Below, in pieces: positions 41,493 through 50,914 of a DNA stretch of 59,679 bases. Position numbers and translations under genes: made by a program. Numbering within the stretch: the first letter of the stretch is position 1; each line of letters opens with the position of its first letter. Source of the stretch: an uncultured Anaerostipes sp. (lineage in GTDB: Bacteria; Bacillota; Clostridia; Lachnospirales; Lachnospiraceae); contig CAAEIR010000387.1 in the NCBI GenBank assembly GCA_900756035.1, forward strand, positions 1 to 59,679, written 5' to 3'. The notes beneath the pieces are model-generated. The model did no database searches and was not told where the DNA came from. It saw nothing but the letters and a program-made list of their open reading frames with translations.

Positions 41493-43217
41493 TTATGCCT
41501 GTGCTTTTGCCCAAGCATCCAGTTTATCGCTGTCTGCCTGTGCAGCTTCCATAGTATCGGCTTTTACACCATAATAGAATTTGATTTTTGGTTCTGTACC
41601 GGATGGACGAACGCACAGCCATGATCCGCCCTCTAAATCATAGTAGAGAACATCAGATTTTGGAAGTCCGATCGGTGTGATGTCTCCGCTTGCAACATCG
41701 AGAATGGTATCATTTCCGTAGTCACGAACTTTCTCAACTTTGAAACCTGCAATTTCTTTTGGTGGATTCTCGCGGAAGTTTGTCAGCATAGATTTCATCT
41801 TATCCATACCTTCCAGTCCAGGGAAGTCCATGGCAGTAATGCGGTCAAGATAATATCCGTATTTTTCGTACATATCAATCATAACATCCCATAAAGTTTT
41901 GCCGCATGTTGCATAGTAAGCAGCAGCTTCACATAAGGCAACGGTTGCAGATACGGCATCCTTATCACGAGCATAGGTTCCGATCAGGCATCCGTAACTT
42001 TCTTCCAGACCAAACAGATAAGTTCCGCTTCCGTTCTGTTCAAATCCGAGAATTTCTTTTCCGATCCATTTGAATCCGGTTAATACTTCGATTAATTTTA
42101 CTCCGTACTCTTTTGCAACGGCATCTACCAGGTTTGTTGTTACGATAGATTTTACAACGGCACCGTCTTCCGGAAGAGAACCGGCTTTCGCTTTCTTCTG
42201 GCTTAATACGTATTCACAGAGAAGAGAACCGGACATATTCCCTGTCAGTGGAATATAGTCTCCGCTCTTTGCGTCTTTTACATAGACTCCAAGGCGGTCA
42301 GCATCCGGGTCTGTTGCCAGAACTAAGTCAGCATCTTTTTCTTTTGCTAATGCAAGACCCAGTTCAAAAGCTTCTTTTGCCTCCGGATTCGGGTAGCTGA
42401 CTGTCGGGAAGTCTCCATCAGGAAGTTCCTGTTCCGGCACAACATAGACATTCTGGAATCCGAGATCAGCAAGAACGCGGCGGACAGGGATATTTCCCGT
42501 ACCGTGGAGAGGAGTATAGACAATCTTTAATTTGGATGCCATTTCATCAATGGAAGCCTGGTTCATAACCTGTTTTTCCACTTCTGTGATATAGGCATCG
42601 TCTACTTCTTTGCCGATCACTTCATAGAGCCCTGCATTTACGGCATCTTCTTTTGACATTGTCTTGCAGGTAGAAATATCGGTGATTGCGTTAACTTTTG
42701 CTGTGACTCCGGAAGCATGAGGATCTGTAAACTGTGCACCGTCTTCCCAGTATACTTTATACCCATTGTAAGCAGGCGGGTTGTGGCTTGCTGTTACATT
42801 GATGCCGGCGATACAATCTAAATATCTTACGGCAAAGGATAATTCAGGAGTAGGACGAAGGGATTCAAAGATAAAAGCTTTGATTCCATTTGCTGCAAGA
42901 CAGCGAGCTGCTTCATCTGCGAATTCCGGAGACATATGTCTGGAGTCAAATGCAATGGCAACGCGTTTCTTGTCAGTATTCTGTTCTAAAATGTAATCTG
43001 CCAGTCCCTGAGTTGCTTTTCTTACAACATAGATATTCATGCGGTTGATACCCGCTCCGATGATACCTCTCAGTCCGGCAGTTCCGAATGCAAGATCAGC
43101 ATAAAACCGTTCTTCGATTTCGTTTTCGTCATTTTCAATGGCTTTTAATTCATTTTTTGTGTCTTCGTCAAAATATGGATTGGAAAGCCATTCCTGATAA
43201 GTTTCTTTGTAGTTCAT
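41493..43217 (-). CDS. pgcA: Phosphoglucomutase/phosphomannomutase
   Basis: A 574-residue enzyme of the alpha-D-phosphohexomutase family, moving phosphate between C1 and C6 of glucose (or mannose). The active phosphoserine is in VTASHNPPAYNGYK near residue 145. The magnesium loop is DPDADRLGV near residue 305. The sugar-binding loop is LEESYGCL near residue 405, and the phosphate-binding RPSGTEPKIKFYYG is near residue 540. Length matches the PgcA type of Firmicutes rather than short GlmM. It makes glucose 1-phosphate for glycogen and cell-wall precursors. AAGGAGGAG precedes the ATG. Confidence 0.93.
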   Translation of the reverse strand: MNYKETYQEWLSNPYFDEDTKNELKAIENDENEIEERFYADLAFGTAGLRGIIGAGINRMNIYVVRKATQGLADYILEQNTDKKRVAIAFDSRHMSPEFADEAARCLAANGIKAFIFESLRPTPELSFAVRYLDCIAGINVTASHNPPAYNGYKVYWEDGAQFTDPHASGVTAKVNAITDISTCKTMSKEDAVNAGLYEVIGKEVDDAYITEVEKQVMNQASIDEMASKLKIVYTPLHGTGNIPVRRVLADLGFQNVYVVPEQELPDGDFPTVSYPNPEAKEAFELGLALAKEKDADLVLATDPDADRLGVYVKDAKSGDYIPLTGNMSGSLLCEYVLSQKKAKAGSLPEDGAVVKSIVTTNLVDAVAKEYGVKLIEVLTGFKWIGKEILGFEQNGSGTYLFGLEESYGCLIGTYARDKDAVSATVALCEAAAYYATCGKTLWDVMIDMYEKYGYYLDRITAMDFPGLEGMDKMKSMLTNFRENPPKEIAGFKVEKVRDYGNDTILDVASGDITPIGLPKSDVLYYDLEGGSWLCVRPSGTEPKIKFYYGVKADTMEAAQADSDKLDAWAKAQA

Positions 43218-43279
43218 AAATTACTCCTCCTTAAAGTTGTTTAAAAAAATGCCTTTGTTTAATTATACCTTAAAACGGA

Positions 43280-44257
43280 TCAAAAAACATTATAAATTTG
43301 TACATATTTTTCGAGAAAAAATGCCCGAAGATCTTTTGAAAGGACAAATTCTTCTAATTTGTCAATATATCGTGGAGAAACCCAGTGTTTTTTATGCCCC
43401 ATATATTGATTTGAGATTTTCCAAAATTTTTCCGGGAATAAAAGCAGGCCGTAAAGACAGCGCAGATCATTCTCGGACAGGGGAAACTCTTTATCATAAC
43501 CGGACAGCAGCGTATCACAAAATGAAAAACAATAGTTGTTTTTCTCCAGAACCTTTCTTAAGAAGTAATAGAGATCCAGGAGCGGATATCCATAGAAAAA
43601 ATGTTCAAAATGAATTGTTGCCGGGAATTTTCCGGTCATAATAATATTGTGGTGGTTATAAGCGCCGTGACACCATCCTTTTTGAGAGGGGGATGAGGTA
43701 TCAAGCAATTTCAGGGATTGCTCTAGTTGATCCCAGAAGTCTTTGGTTCGTTCTAAGAATAAATATTCAAAAGTTCCTTTGTTTTTGCGGCTTCGTATGT
43801 AGCGTGCAATGCTTTTTAATTCCAGATATTTCTGTTGATACCGTTTGGAAATGGAATCATAGTTTCGGAGATTCTCAGATGAAAAAGTAAGATTCTGGCA
43901 GCAACGATGAAAAATAGCCAGGTTTGAGGCAGCAATTTTTAAATCCTTTAAAGAATGAATATCACATTCAGTTCCGGAGAAGGTTTTTCTCAGGGCATAG
44001 GATTCATAATATTTATCATAAGAAAGAAAACAGCCGTTTCTGTTTACAATATACTGATCCACATTGGAAAAATGTGCTGCTTTTAGTTCTTTCGTCCATT
44101 GAGCAACGGTAAAGAGCCGGTCTTCTGACAGGGATGTCTGTGCCAGAGCATAAATGCCCTGGCTGGTCTGACACATCAGCCCGCCGCGTCCACGGCGGAC
44201 ATAATCGACATCAAGATCATATTGGTCTAACAGCATTTGATACTTTTCGTTCAACAT
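43280..44257 (-). CDS. CotS-family spore-coat-like protein, likely pseudokinase
   Basis: A 325-residue protein of the CotS/YutH family, which has the aminoglycoside-phosphotransferase (kinase) fold and is linked to spore coats. The C-terminal lobe is recognised from GWCHGAYNHHNIIM (near residue 195) and PLLDLYYFLRKVLEKN. Kinases of this fold need HGD and then IDF/IDW. Here they read HGAYNHHN and ATIHFEHFF, so both catalytic/metal Asp residues are missing. It is probably inactive as a kinase and structural or binding. The ATG follows GAGGA. It lies 62 bp upstream of pgcA on the same strand. Confidence 0.75.
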   Translation of the reverse strand: MLNEKYQMLLDQYDLDVDYVRRGRGGLMCQTSQGIYALAQTSLSEDRLFTVAQWTKELKAAHFSNVDQYIVNRNGCFLSYDKYYESYALRKTFSGTECDIHSLKDLKIAASNLAIFHRCCQNLTFSSENLRNYDSISKRYQQKYLELKSIARYIRSRKNKGTFEYLFLERTKDFWDQLEQSLKLLDTSSPSQKGWCHGAYNHHNIIMTGKFPATIHFEHFFYGYPLLDLYYFLRKVLEKNNYCFSFCDTLLSGYDKEFPLSENDLRCLYGLLLFPEKFWKISNQYMGHKKHWVSPRYIDKLEEFVLSKDLRAFFLEKYVQIYNVF

Positions 44258-44376
44258 ATATCCTCCTCAATATTCTACCTCTAATGATATGAGCGGAACG
44301 GATGGAATATGATACGAACTTGCCAGCAAAGTTAAAATAGGATATACTAAGCATATGTCAGAAAGGAGTATGAATC

Positions 44377-44835
44377 ATGAGAAAAAGATTTTTATTGATT
44401 GCAAGTATATTGTTAATTGGTTCAGTTTCATTGGCTGCATGCGGCAAGAAGAGTCCAAGCAGTCCGGAATCAGAAGCAACACAGGAATCCTCTGAAGACA
44501 CATCTTCTGAAGAAGATACAGAATCTACCGAGGATGTATCGACTGTAGCGACAGAGAAGACAACTACAGCTGCAACAGAGGCAGTAAAGGATAGCGACAC
44601 TGCAACAAAGGAAGATGAAAAAGAGAAACCGAAGAGTGGCAGTGGGACATTCAGCGGCTGGGCTGATTCTAATTCTGTAGAGATTGAGATGTCAAACGGT
44701 GAATATCAGACATTCTTTGTTGAAGACGAGGATGTAAAGGCAGCATTAGATAAAAAAGAAGAGGGAAGTAAGATTTCCTTTACCTATGGTCCTTTGGAAG
44801 GACAATCTAATATGCAGATTTTATCTGTAAAATAG
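44377..44835 (+). CDS. Lipoprotein with acidic Ser/Thr/Glu linker
   Basis: A 152-residue predicted lipoprotein. The signal ends in the lipobox SLAACGKK with lipidated Cys22. Residues about 25-90 are a low-complexity, acidic Glu/Ser/Thr region that probably spans the cell wall. The C-terminal 60 residues form a small globular domain (SGTFSGWADSNSVEIEMSNG and EGSKISFTYGPLE). Such a domain may be an OB- or SH3-like beta barrel, but I do not recognise a family. GAAAGGAG precedes the ATG. No neighbours share an obvious function. Confidence 0.72.
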   Translation: MRKRFLLIASILLIGSVSLAACGKKSPSSPESEATQESSEDTSSEEDTESTEDVSTVATEKTTTAATEAVKDSDTATKEDEKEKPKSGSGTFSGWADSNSVEIEMSNGEYQTFFVEDEDVKAALDKKEEGSKISFTYGPLEGQSNMQILSVK

Positions 44836-44858
44836 CAAGATAAGTTTATATGAAAGAA

Positions 44859-44898
44859 AAAGGTATTTCCTGAAAATTTCGGGGAATATCTTTTTTTT
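44859..44898 (+). terminator. Terminator of the lipoprotein gene
   Basis: A 12-bp stem with two G-T pairs (44859-44870 with 44882-44893) is followed by a run of T. Confidence 0.75.
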
Positions 44899-45027
44899 CA
44901 TAGTTTTACAATGTAATTGTCATAAATGAAATATGGTATTAAGGAAAAAGTAAGGATTTTTCAGATTTTTTGTCAGAAATCGAATTTGTTTTTTCGCTAT
45001 AATGGGAAAAGTAGGGAGGTGAAACAA

Positions 45028-45771
45028 ATGAAGCGTATCATTGTCTGGGTGATTTGTCTTTTTCTGACGGCAGGAAGCCGTATTTCAGTTTCGGCAAAGG
45101 ATAAAACAGATGCTATGATTCATAATATAGAACAGGATGTTTTGTTTGTAGGAAATGTGTCGCATATTTCTGATGGGTATGTTGTGTTAAAGGTAACAGA
45201 TTACATCAGTACAGAGTCCACATCGGATGCCATAGCAAAAAGAGAAAAAGACCACCGTTATATTCTTATGAGTAAGAATGGGATTACATATACGTCTTCA
45301 TATCACGGGAAACAAAATGCCGAAGAGGGGGATCATGTGGTTGCTTCCCTGAAGAAAAAGAATGGAACATGGACTGTTTCCAATGGGTTGTATGAGGTTG
45401 ATGAGGATCAGTACCGGACATTATCTCTGGAGCCTGTGAAGAAACAGCTTGATATTTCGAAGTTAAAACTAAAGTATTTTATAAATTCCGATGGAACTAT
45501 GAAAGATTTTTCAACGGATCAAAAACAGAAGAAATTGTACTATAAAAATCAAAAGATTTATGATACGAGGTGGAATATGAAGAAATATTTAACAATTGAA
45601 GAAATCAGAAATTCAGAAAAGCTAAAGGCAATGGATCAGAGAGCGAATATAAAGGATGAGACGGAAAAGGATCAGACGACCTCTGTGAAAAGAAAACTGC
45701 TGTTTGTTGCAGATATTTTCGTAATTATTGGTTTGGTAGCTCTTCTTCGCAAAAAATATCCTAAAAGATAA
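45028..45771 (+). CDS. Exported protein with C-terminal membrane anchor, unknown function
   Basis: A 247-residue protein. Residues 1-24 form a signal peptide (MKRIIVWVICLFLTAGSRIS). An outer domain of about 180 residues follows, beginning NIEQDVLFVGNVSHISDGYVV, which looks beta-rich and OB-like. A single C-terminal membrane helix (VADIFVIIGLVALLRKK) ends in basic residues, so it is anchored facing outward. There is no family I recognise. The ATG at 45028 follows GGGAGGTG. The frame extends upstream to 44926 but that part covers the promoter, where TATAAT lies at 44998-45003. Confidence 0.68.
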   Translation: MKRIIVWVICLFLTAGSRISVSAKDKTDAMIHNIEQDVLFVGNVSHISDGYVVLKVTDYISTESTSDAIAKREKDHRYILMSKNGITYTSSYHGKQNAEEGDHVVASLKKKNGTWTVSNGLYEVDEDQYRTLSLEPVKKQLDISKLKLKYFINSDGTMKDFSTDQKQKKLYYKNQKIYDTRWNMKKYLTIEEIRNSEKLKAMDQRANIKDETEKDQTTSVKRKLLFVADIFVIIGLVALLRKKYPKR

Positions 45772-45786
45772 AGCCTTGTTATAAAT

Positions 45787-45824
45787 AAAAGGTCAGAATC
45801 CCAAGAGGAAAATCTGACCTTTTC
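45787..45824. terminator. Bidirectional terminator
   Basis: A perfect 11-bp stem (45787-45797 with 45813-45823) has A before and T after it. It lies between the anchored protein gene and the convergent rubrerythrin gene. Confidence 0.85.
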
Positions 45825-45871
45825 AATTTAGAAAATATTCCGCATCGCCGGAATAAATTTTCAAATATGTT

Positions 45872-46414
45872 TTAGTAGTCTTTTACATCTAACTGGAAGT
45901 ATTTTTGCGGATGAGCACAAACAGGACATTCCTGAGGTGCTTCTTTTCCGTAGTGTACATGTCCACAGTTTGTGCAGAGCCATGCAACTTCTACGTCTCT
46001 CTTGTATACAATATCATCTGCCAGATTTGCAGATAATTGCTGATAACGCTCGTCATGATGTTTTTCAATTTCCGCAACCATAGAGAAAAGATTAGCGATC
46101 TCATCAAAGCCTTCTTCTTTTGCTTCCTTTGCGAAGGTTGGATACATATCAGTCCACTCAAAGTTTTCACCGGCAGCAGCATCTTTAAGATTTTCTACAG
46201 TAGATGGCACGCTTCCTCCGTGAAGCAGTTTGAACCAGATCTTTGCATGCTCTTTTTCGTTAAGTGCAGTTTCTGCAAAGATGTTGGAAAACTGAACATA
46301 TCCGTCACTTTTTGCCTTGCTGGCATAAAAGTCATACTTATTTCTTGCCTGGGATTCTCCTGCAAATGCAGCCATTAAATTTGCTTCTGTTTTTGTTCCT
46401 TTTAATTCTGGCAT
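45872..46414 (-). CDS. rbr: Rubrerythrin
   Basis: A 180-residue non-heme iron protein that reduces hydrogen peroxide in anaerobes. The N-terminal four-helix bundle carries the diiron ligands in ESQARNKYDFYA, ALNEKEHAKIWF and MVAEIEKHHDERY. The C-terminal rubredoxin-like domain (residues 145-180) has two CXXC pairs (LCTNCGHV and ECPVCAHP). Length is slightly shorter than the classical 191 residues but complete. AAAGGAGG precedes the ATG. It stands alone, as is common, and supports an anaerobic host. Confidence 0.95.
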   Translation of the reverse strand: MPELKGTKTEANLMAAFAGESQARNKYDFYASKAKSDGYVQFSNIFAETALNEKEHAKIWFKLLHGGSVPSTVENLKDAAAGENFEWTDMYPTFAKEAKEEGFDEIANLFSMVAEIEKHHDERYQQLSANLADDIVYKRDVEVAWLCTNCGHVHYGKEAPQECPVCAHPQKYFQLDVKDY

Positions 46415-46589
46415 AAATACCCTCCTTTTATAAAATAGGAATGATTACTATTTTAATTTAACAGATAAAATGTGTTTTGTCAATGAGATATCAATAAATA
46501 GTATGTACTGTTTTTGGAGAAAAATACCTTTTGCCCCTAATATCTTAACATGGTTGTGATATACTAAGACCAGAAAGGCGGAACAGACA

Positions 46590-47900
46590 ATGCGGATGTA
46601 TGATTTAATTTTAAAAAAGCGAAATGGAGATTCTCTGACAGGAAGAGAAATAGATTGGATGATAAAACAGTACACCAGTGAAGAAATTCCGGATTATCAA
46701 ATGTCGGCAATGCTAATGGCAATCTGTTTTCGGGGATTGGATGAGACAGAAACTTATGAACTGACTATGGCGATGGCAAAGAGCGGAGAGATATTAGACT
46801 TATCCGGTATTAACGGAAAGAAAGTGGATAAACACAGTACCGGAGGTGTGGGCGATAAGACATCTCTTGTATTAGCGCCAATTGTTGCCGCTCTTGGAGT
46901 TCCGGTGGCGAAAATGTCAGGAAGGGGACTTGGACATACCGGAGGAACCATTGATAAGCTGGAAAGTATATCTTCTTTTTCTACGGAATTATCGGAAGGG
47001 CAGTTTCAGACTCAGGTAAATCAAATAGGAATTGCCATTATGGGACAAACCAGAGATCTTGCGCCTGCAGATAAACGTTTATATGCTCTTCGGGATGTAA
47101 CGGCAACGGTAGACCAGATTTCATTGATTGCCAGTAGTATTATGAGTAAGAAACTTGCGGCAGGAGCAGATGCGATATTGCTGGATGTAAAGATGGGGAG
47201 CGGAGCCTTTATGAAACAAGTGGAAGATGCCAGGGCGCTTGCCAGAGAGATGGTATCGATCGGAGAGAAGGCGGGAAAACAAATGACTGCGGTAATTTCT
47301 AATATGGATGAACCGCTGGGGTGTGCGATAGGAAATGCCCTGGAAGTTCGTGAGGCGGTTGATACATTGAAGGGAAGAGGGCCGGTGGATTTTACGGAAT
47401 TGGTGGAGACGCTGGGTGCCTATATGCTTTGGATGGGAGATGCAGCAGAAAATATAGAAGAAGGTGCTGAGAAAGTCCGTCAGGTTATAAAAAATGGAAA
47501 AGCGCTGGAAAAGTTTTTCGAGTTTTTAGCGGCGCAGGGAGTTAAGGACGATCCTTCCGTCAGTATAGAGAAGCTTCCGCGGGCAGATAAAATCGTAAAG
47601 GTTTGTGCGGATGAAAGTGGATTTGTAGGGAAAATTGATGCACAGGAGATGGGAGTTTGTTCTTTGATTCTGGGCGGAGGCAGAGAGACAAAAGAGAGTG
47701 TGATTGATCCAGCGGTTGGACTGATCTTGAGAAAAAAAGTAGGAGATTTTGTAAAACCGGGGGATACTCTTGTAGAAATTCACGGAAATAGTGCGGCAAA
47801 GATAAAAATGGCAGAGGAACATTTTCGAAAACATTATCACATTACGAAAGAAATGCCTGAGAAACGGCCGATGATCTATGATGTCTTATTCTCATCCTGA
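46590..47900 (+). CDS. pdp: Pyrimidine-nucleoside phosphorylase
   Basis: A 436-residue enzyme that splits thymidine, deoxyuridine and uridine with phosphate to give base and (deoxy)ribose 1-phosphate. The helical N-terminal domain MYDLILKKRNGDSLTGREID is typical. VDKHSTGGVGDKTSLVLAP (residues 79-97) is the phosphate loop. KMSGRGLGHTGGTIDKLESI is the thymidine/pyrimidine phosphorylase signature, followed by LIASSIMSKKLAAGAD. Length matches Firmicute Pdp. GAAAGGCGG lies before the ATG. No deoC or nucleoside transporter gene is adjacent. Confidence 0.95.
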   Translation: MRMYDLILKKRNGDSLTGREIDWMIKQYTSEEIPDYQMSAMLMAICFRGLDETETYELTMAMAKSGEILDLSGINGKKVDKHSTGGVGDKTSLVLAPIVAALGVPVAKMSGRGLGHTGGTIDKLESISSFSTELSEGQFQTQVNQIGIAIMGQTRDLAPADKRLYALRDVTATVDQISLIASSIMSKKLAAGADAILLDVKMGSGAFMKQVEDARALAREMVSIGEKAGKQMTAVISNMDEPLGCAIGNALEVREAVDTLKGRGPVDFTELVETLGAYMLWMGDAAENIEEGAEKVRQVIKNGKALEKFFEFLAAQGVKDDPSVSIEKLPRADKIVKVCADESGFVGKIDAQEMGVCSLILGGGRETKESVIDPAVGLILRKKVGDFVKPGDTLVEIHGNSAAKIKMAEEHFRKHYHITKEMPEKRPMIYDVLFSS

Positions 47901-47935
47901 ATGCATATAATAGTGTAAAAACAGGAAATTGGAAT

Positions 47936-48343
47936 ATGAGATATAGGATCGTGATTTTCTTTGCCGGCTGCTTTTTGTGGGCGGTCATTTTAACAGGATG
48001 TGTGAGGGAAAACCGTGAGGGAAAACATGAGAAAGTTCCCTATGCGGTATGCAAAAAAAACGTAATACCGAAAGAACTGATGAAATTAATAGAAGAAGAG
48101 AAACAAGAAGCGTTTCATTTCACGTATTCTACGAAAGAATATACCTATTATGTTGTCGGATACGGGAAACAGCCCGGACGCCACTATAAAATCAAAGTAA
48201 AAGAATTTGCGATGGATAAAACTCATGTTTATATTGATACGACATTGATTGGAGTAACGAAAGAAGAACAAAAGAAAGGGACATCGTATCCGTATCTTGT
48301 TCTGAAAAGCCAATTTTATGAAAAAGATACGGTTTTTCGTTAA
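47936..48343 (+). CDS. Small lipoprotein with PrcB-like C-terminal domain
   Basis: A 135-residue predicted lipoprotein. The signal ends in VILTGCVREN with the lipidated Cys near residue 22. The region from about residue 65 to the end (YVVGYGKQPGRHYKIKVKEF, then THVYIDTTLIGVTKEEQK) resembles the PrcB C-terminal domain found in several exported Firmicute proteins. The closing YPYLVLKSQF fits too. Function is unknown, and the family match is tentative. No good AGGAGG is seen before the ATG: only AGGAAATTGGAAT lies upstream. It lies 35 bp after pdp. Confidence 0.6.
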   Translation: MRYRIVIFFAGCFLWAVILTGCVRENREGKHEKVPYAVCKKNVIPKELMKLIEEEKQEAFHFTYSTKEYTYYVVGYGKQPGRHYKIKVKEFAMDKTHVYIDTTLIGVTKEEQKKGTSYPYLVLKSQFYEKDTVFR

Positions 48344-48440
48344 ATAAAAAAGAAAAATTATAAAAAGTTTAGAGATGTTTTATTGATTTATAAAGTCAGA
48401 AAACCTATAATGGTGTTTATGAATCAAAGGAGGAAAAGAC

Positions 48441-50396
48441 TTGGGTAACAATCAACAAAATAATAAGAATGATAAAGATAATAAAAAGAAGAATGCAAAG
48501 ATTCTTGTGATTTTTCTGATCATTTCGATTCTTGTGACATTCTTTTTTAATCAGATTATTACAAAATGGAAAAATGGAACAGAAACGACGATTTCTTATG
48601 ACAAATTTGTCACCATGCTGGATAAGGATCAGGTAAAAAGTGTAAAAGTCACAGACAGTCAGTTAAAAGTAACCCCGAAAAAAGAGGGGAATCCATTTTA
48701 TAAGACGACTTATACGGTAGACAGGATCAGTGGGGATTACCAGCTGGTAGACCGCCTGATTAAGAGCGATATTGCTTTTGAGCAGGAACCGCAGGATCCG
48801 ATGGATACGGTTATAGCGGTGCTGATTAATTTAATACCGACGATTTTGATTTTCGGATTCCTGGTTATGATGATGCGCAGGAGCAGCGGCATGATGGGAG
48901 TAGGAAAGTCAAATGCAAAAGTATATGTGGAGAAGAAAACCGGCGTGACTTTTGCAGATGTTGCAGGTCAGGGCGAGGCGAAAGAGACATTGACAGAGAT
49001 GGTAGATTTTCTTCATCACCCGGACCGCTATACAAAAATCGGAGCAAAACTTCCGAAGGGAGCGCTTTTGGTCGGACCTCCGGGAACCGGTAAGACATTG
49101 CTTGCCAAGGCTGTTGCCGGGGAGGCCGGAGTACCGTTTTTCTCTTTGTCAGGATCTGACTTTGTAGAGATGTTTGTCGGGGTCGGAGCGTCCAGAGTGC
49201 GTGACCTGTTTAAGCAAGCCCAGCAGATGGCGCCATGTATTATTTTTATTGATGAAATTGATGCTATTGGAAAAAGCAGGGATAATGGAATTCACGGCGG
49301 CGGAAATGATGAGCGGGAACAGACATTAAATGCGCTGCTCGCAGAGATGGATGGATTTGACACATCAAAAGGAATTATTATTCTGGCGGCAACAAACCGT
49401 CCGGAAGTGTTGGATAAGGCATTATTGAGACCGGGACGTTTTGACCGTCGAGTTATTGTGGAACGTCCGGATTTAAAGGGAAGAATTGAAACTCTGAAAG
49501 TTCATGCCAAGGATGTAAAAATGGATGAAACGGTTGACTTCGAAGAAATTGCCCTTGCAACGTCCGGAGCAGTTGGTTCCGATCTTGCAAACATGATTAA
49601 CGAGGCGGCGCTTGGAGCTGTAAAAGCAGGCAGAAAAGCTGTATCTCAGAAAGATCTTTTCGAAGCAGTGGAAGTAGTAATTGCAGGAAAAGAAAAGAAG
49701 GACCGGATTCTCGGAGAAGAAGAGAAGCAGATCGTTGCTTACCATGAGGTAGGACATGCCTTGGTTATGGCACTTCAGAAAGAATCAGAGCCGGTACAGA
49801 AGATTACGATCGTTCCGCGTACTATGGGTGCGCTCGGATATACTATGCAGCGTCCGGAGGAGGAAAAGTATCTTAATAAAAAAGATGAGATGCTGGCAGA
49901 TTTGGTATCTTTCTTTGGAGGGCGTGCTGCAGAGGAAGTAAAATTTAATTCCGTAACTACAGGGGCTTCCAATGATATTGAACGTGCGACTGCGATTGCC
50001 AGAGCCATGGTAACACAGTATGGAATGTCTGAAGAGTTTGGATTGATCGGGTTGGAATCTATCACCAACCGTTATCTGGATGGCCGTGCTGTTATGAATT
50101 GTGCGGAATCCACTGCCGCAAAGGTCGATGAAGTTGTTATGAAGATCTTAAAAGATGCTTATGCAAAAGCACTGGAGTATATTCGCGATAACATGGATAT
50201 TTTAGATGAGGCAGCACAATTCCTCATTCAAAAAGAAACCATCACTGGAAAAGAATTTATGAAAATTTTTGATAAATATAAAAATCCGGAGCCGGCACAG
50301 ACTGTAGAGACTGTTGATTTACAAAAAGAAGAAACAGAGCCGCTGCAGACCGGATTTGCCCAGTGGGAGGAAGATGACGAAGATCAGGAATCATAA
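48441..50396 (+). CDS. ftsH: ATP-dependent zinc metalloprotease FtsH
   Basis: A 651-residue membrane-anchored AAA+ protease that degrades misfolded and regulatory membrane proteins. Two membrane helices (residues about 17-37 and 115-135) enclose a short outer domain. The AAA module has Walker A GPPGTGKTLLAKA, the pore loop SDFVEMFVGVGASR, Walker B IIFIDEIDAIGKSR and the second region of homology ATNRPEVLDKALLRPGRFD. The protease has HEVGHAL (HEXXH). The start is the TTG at 48441, behind AAAGGAGG. There is no nearer ATG. The tail is acidic. The gene is a single unit ended by a strong terminator. Confidence 0.96.
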   Translation: MGNNQQNNKNDKDNKKKNAKILVIFLIISILVTFFFNQIITKWKNGTETTISYDKFVTMLDKDQVKSVKVTDSQLKVTPKKEGNPFYKTTYTVDRISGDYQLVDRLIKSDIAFEQEPQDPMDTVIAVLINLIPTILIFGFLVMMMRRSSGMMGVGKSNAKVYVEKKTGVTFADVAGQGEAKETLTEMVDFLHHPDRYTKIGAKLPKGALLVGPPGTGKTLLAKAVAGEAGVPFFSLSGSDFVEMFVGVGASRVRDLFKQAQQMAPCIIFIDEIDAIGKSRDNGIHGGGNDEREQTLNALLAEMDGFDTSKGIIILAATNRPEVLDKALLRPGRFDRRVIVERPDLKGRIETLKVHAKDVKMDETVDFEEIALATSGAVGSDLANMINEAALGAVKAGRKAVSQKDLFEAVEVVIAGKEKKDRILGEEEKQIVAYHEVGHALVMALQKESEPVQKITIVPRTMGALGYTMQRPEEEKYLNKKDEMLADLVSFFGGRAAEEVKFNSVTTGASNDIERATAIARAMVTQYGMSEEFGLIGLESITNRYLDGRAVMNCAESTAAKVDEVVMKILKDAYAKALEYIRDNMDILDEAAQFLIQKETITGKEFMKIFDKYKNPEPAQTVETVDLQKEETEPLQTGFAQWEEDDEDQES

Positions 50397-50417
50397 ATAA
50401 ACACAATACAATAAATT

Positions 50418-50447
50418 ACGGACTCTTCGGAGTCCGTTTTTGTTTTA
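50418..50447 (+). terminator. Terminator of ftsH
   Basis: ACGGACTC and GAGTCCGT pair around a TTCG tetraloop (50418-50437) and are followed by TTTTGTTTT. Confidence 0.9.
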
Positions 50448-50543
50448 TAACAAACTGCATTCTATGAAATCAGATGCCTATGTGATTTAGTTACAGAACT
50501 CTTTAAAGAAAAGAGGTAGAATACAGACAAGATAAAAAACAAA

Positions 50544-50565
50544 CCGAATACAAAAGTGTATTCGG
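50544..50565 (+). other. Leader hairpin before thioredoxin gene
   Basis: CCGAATAC pairs with GTATTCGG (8-9 bp) in the untranslated leader, ending 8 bp before GAAAGGAG. There is no T run after it, so a stabilising or translational role is more likely than termination. Confidence 0.4.
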
Positions 50566-50587
50566 AGAAACGAAAGGAGATAGAACA

Positions 50588-50902
50588 ATGAGTGCTTTAC
50601 ATATTACAAAAGAAAATTTTGATCAGGAGGTTTTAAATTCCGATCAGCCGGTATTAATTGATTTTTGGGCAAGCTGGTGCGGGCCGTGTCAGATGCTTCT
50701 GCCGGTTGTTGAGGAACTTGCCGGAGAAGGGGAACATGCAACAATCTGCAAAATTAATGTAGATGAGCAGCCGGAACTTGCACAGCAGTTTCAGGTTATG
50801 ACGATTCCGACACTGGTAGTAATGAACGGAGGGAAAGTCCTGAACCGCTCTGTCGGTGTAAAACCAAAAGAAGAAATTTTAAAAATGCTAGAGAACATTT
50901 AA
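50588..50902 (+). CDS. trxA: Thioredoxin
   Basis: A 104-residue thioredoxin. The active site WASWCGPCQM at residues 26-35 has the canonical CGPC pair. The cis-proline loop MTIPTLVVMNGG lies near residue 72. The conserved buried Asp (LIDFWAS) is present. Length is standard. AAAGGAG precedes the ATG. It keeps cytoplasmic proteins reduced and would be recycled by a thioredoxin reductase encoded elsewhere. The next gene, 12 bp away, is convergent. Confidence 0.95.
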   Translation: MSALHITKENFDQEVLNSDQPVLIDFWASWCGPCQMLLPVVEELAGEGEHATICKINVDEQPELAQQFQVMTIPTLVVMNGGKVLNRSVGVKPKEEILKMLENI

Positions 50903-50914
50903 AATAGCATATTC

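Noticed and set aside
43237..43641. Plus-strand open frame of 134 codons
   Set aside because: Antisense to the CotS-like gene, with no ribosome binding site or recognisable motif.
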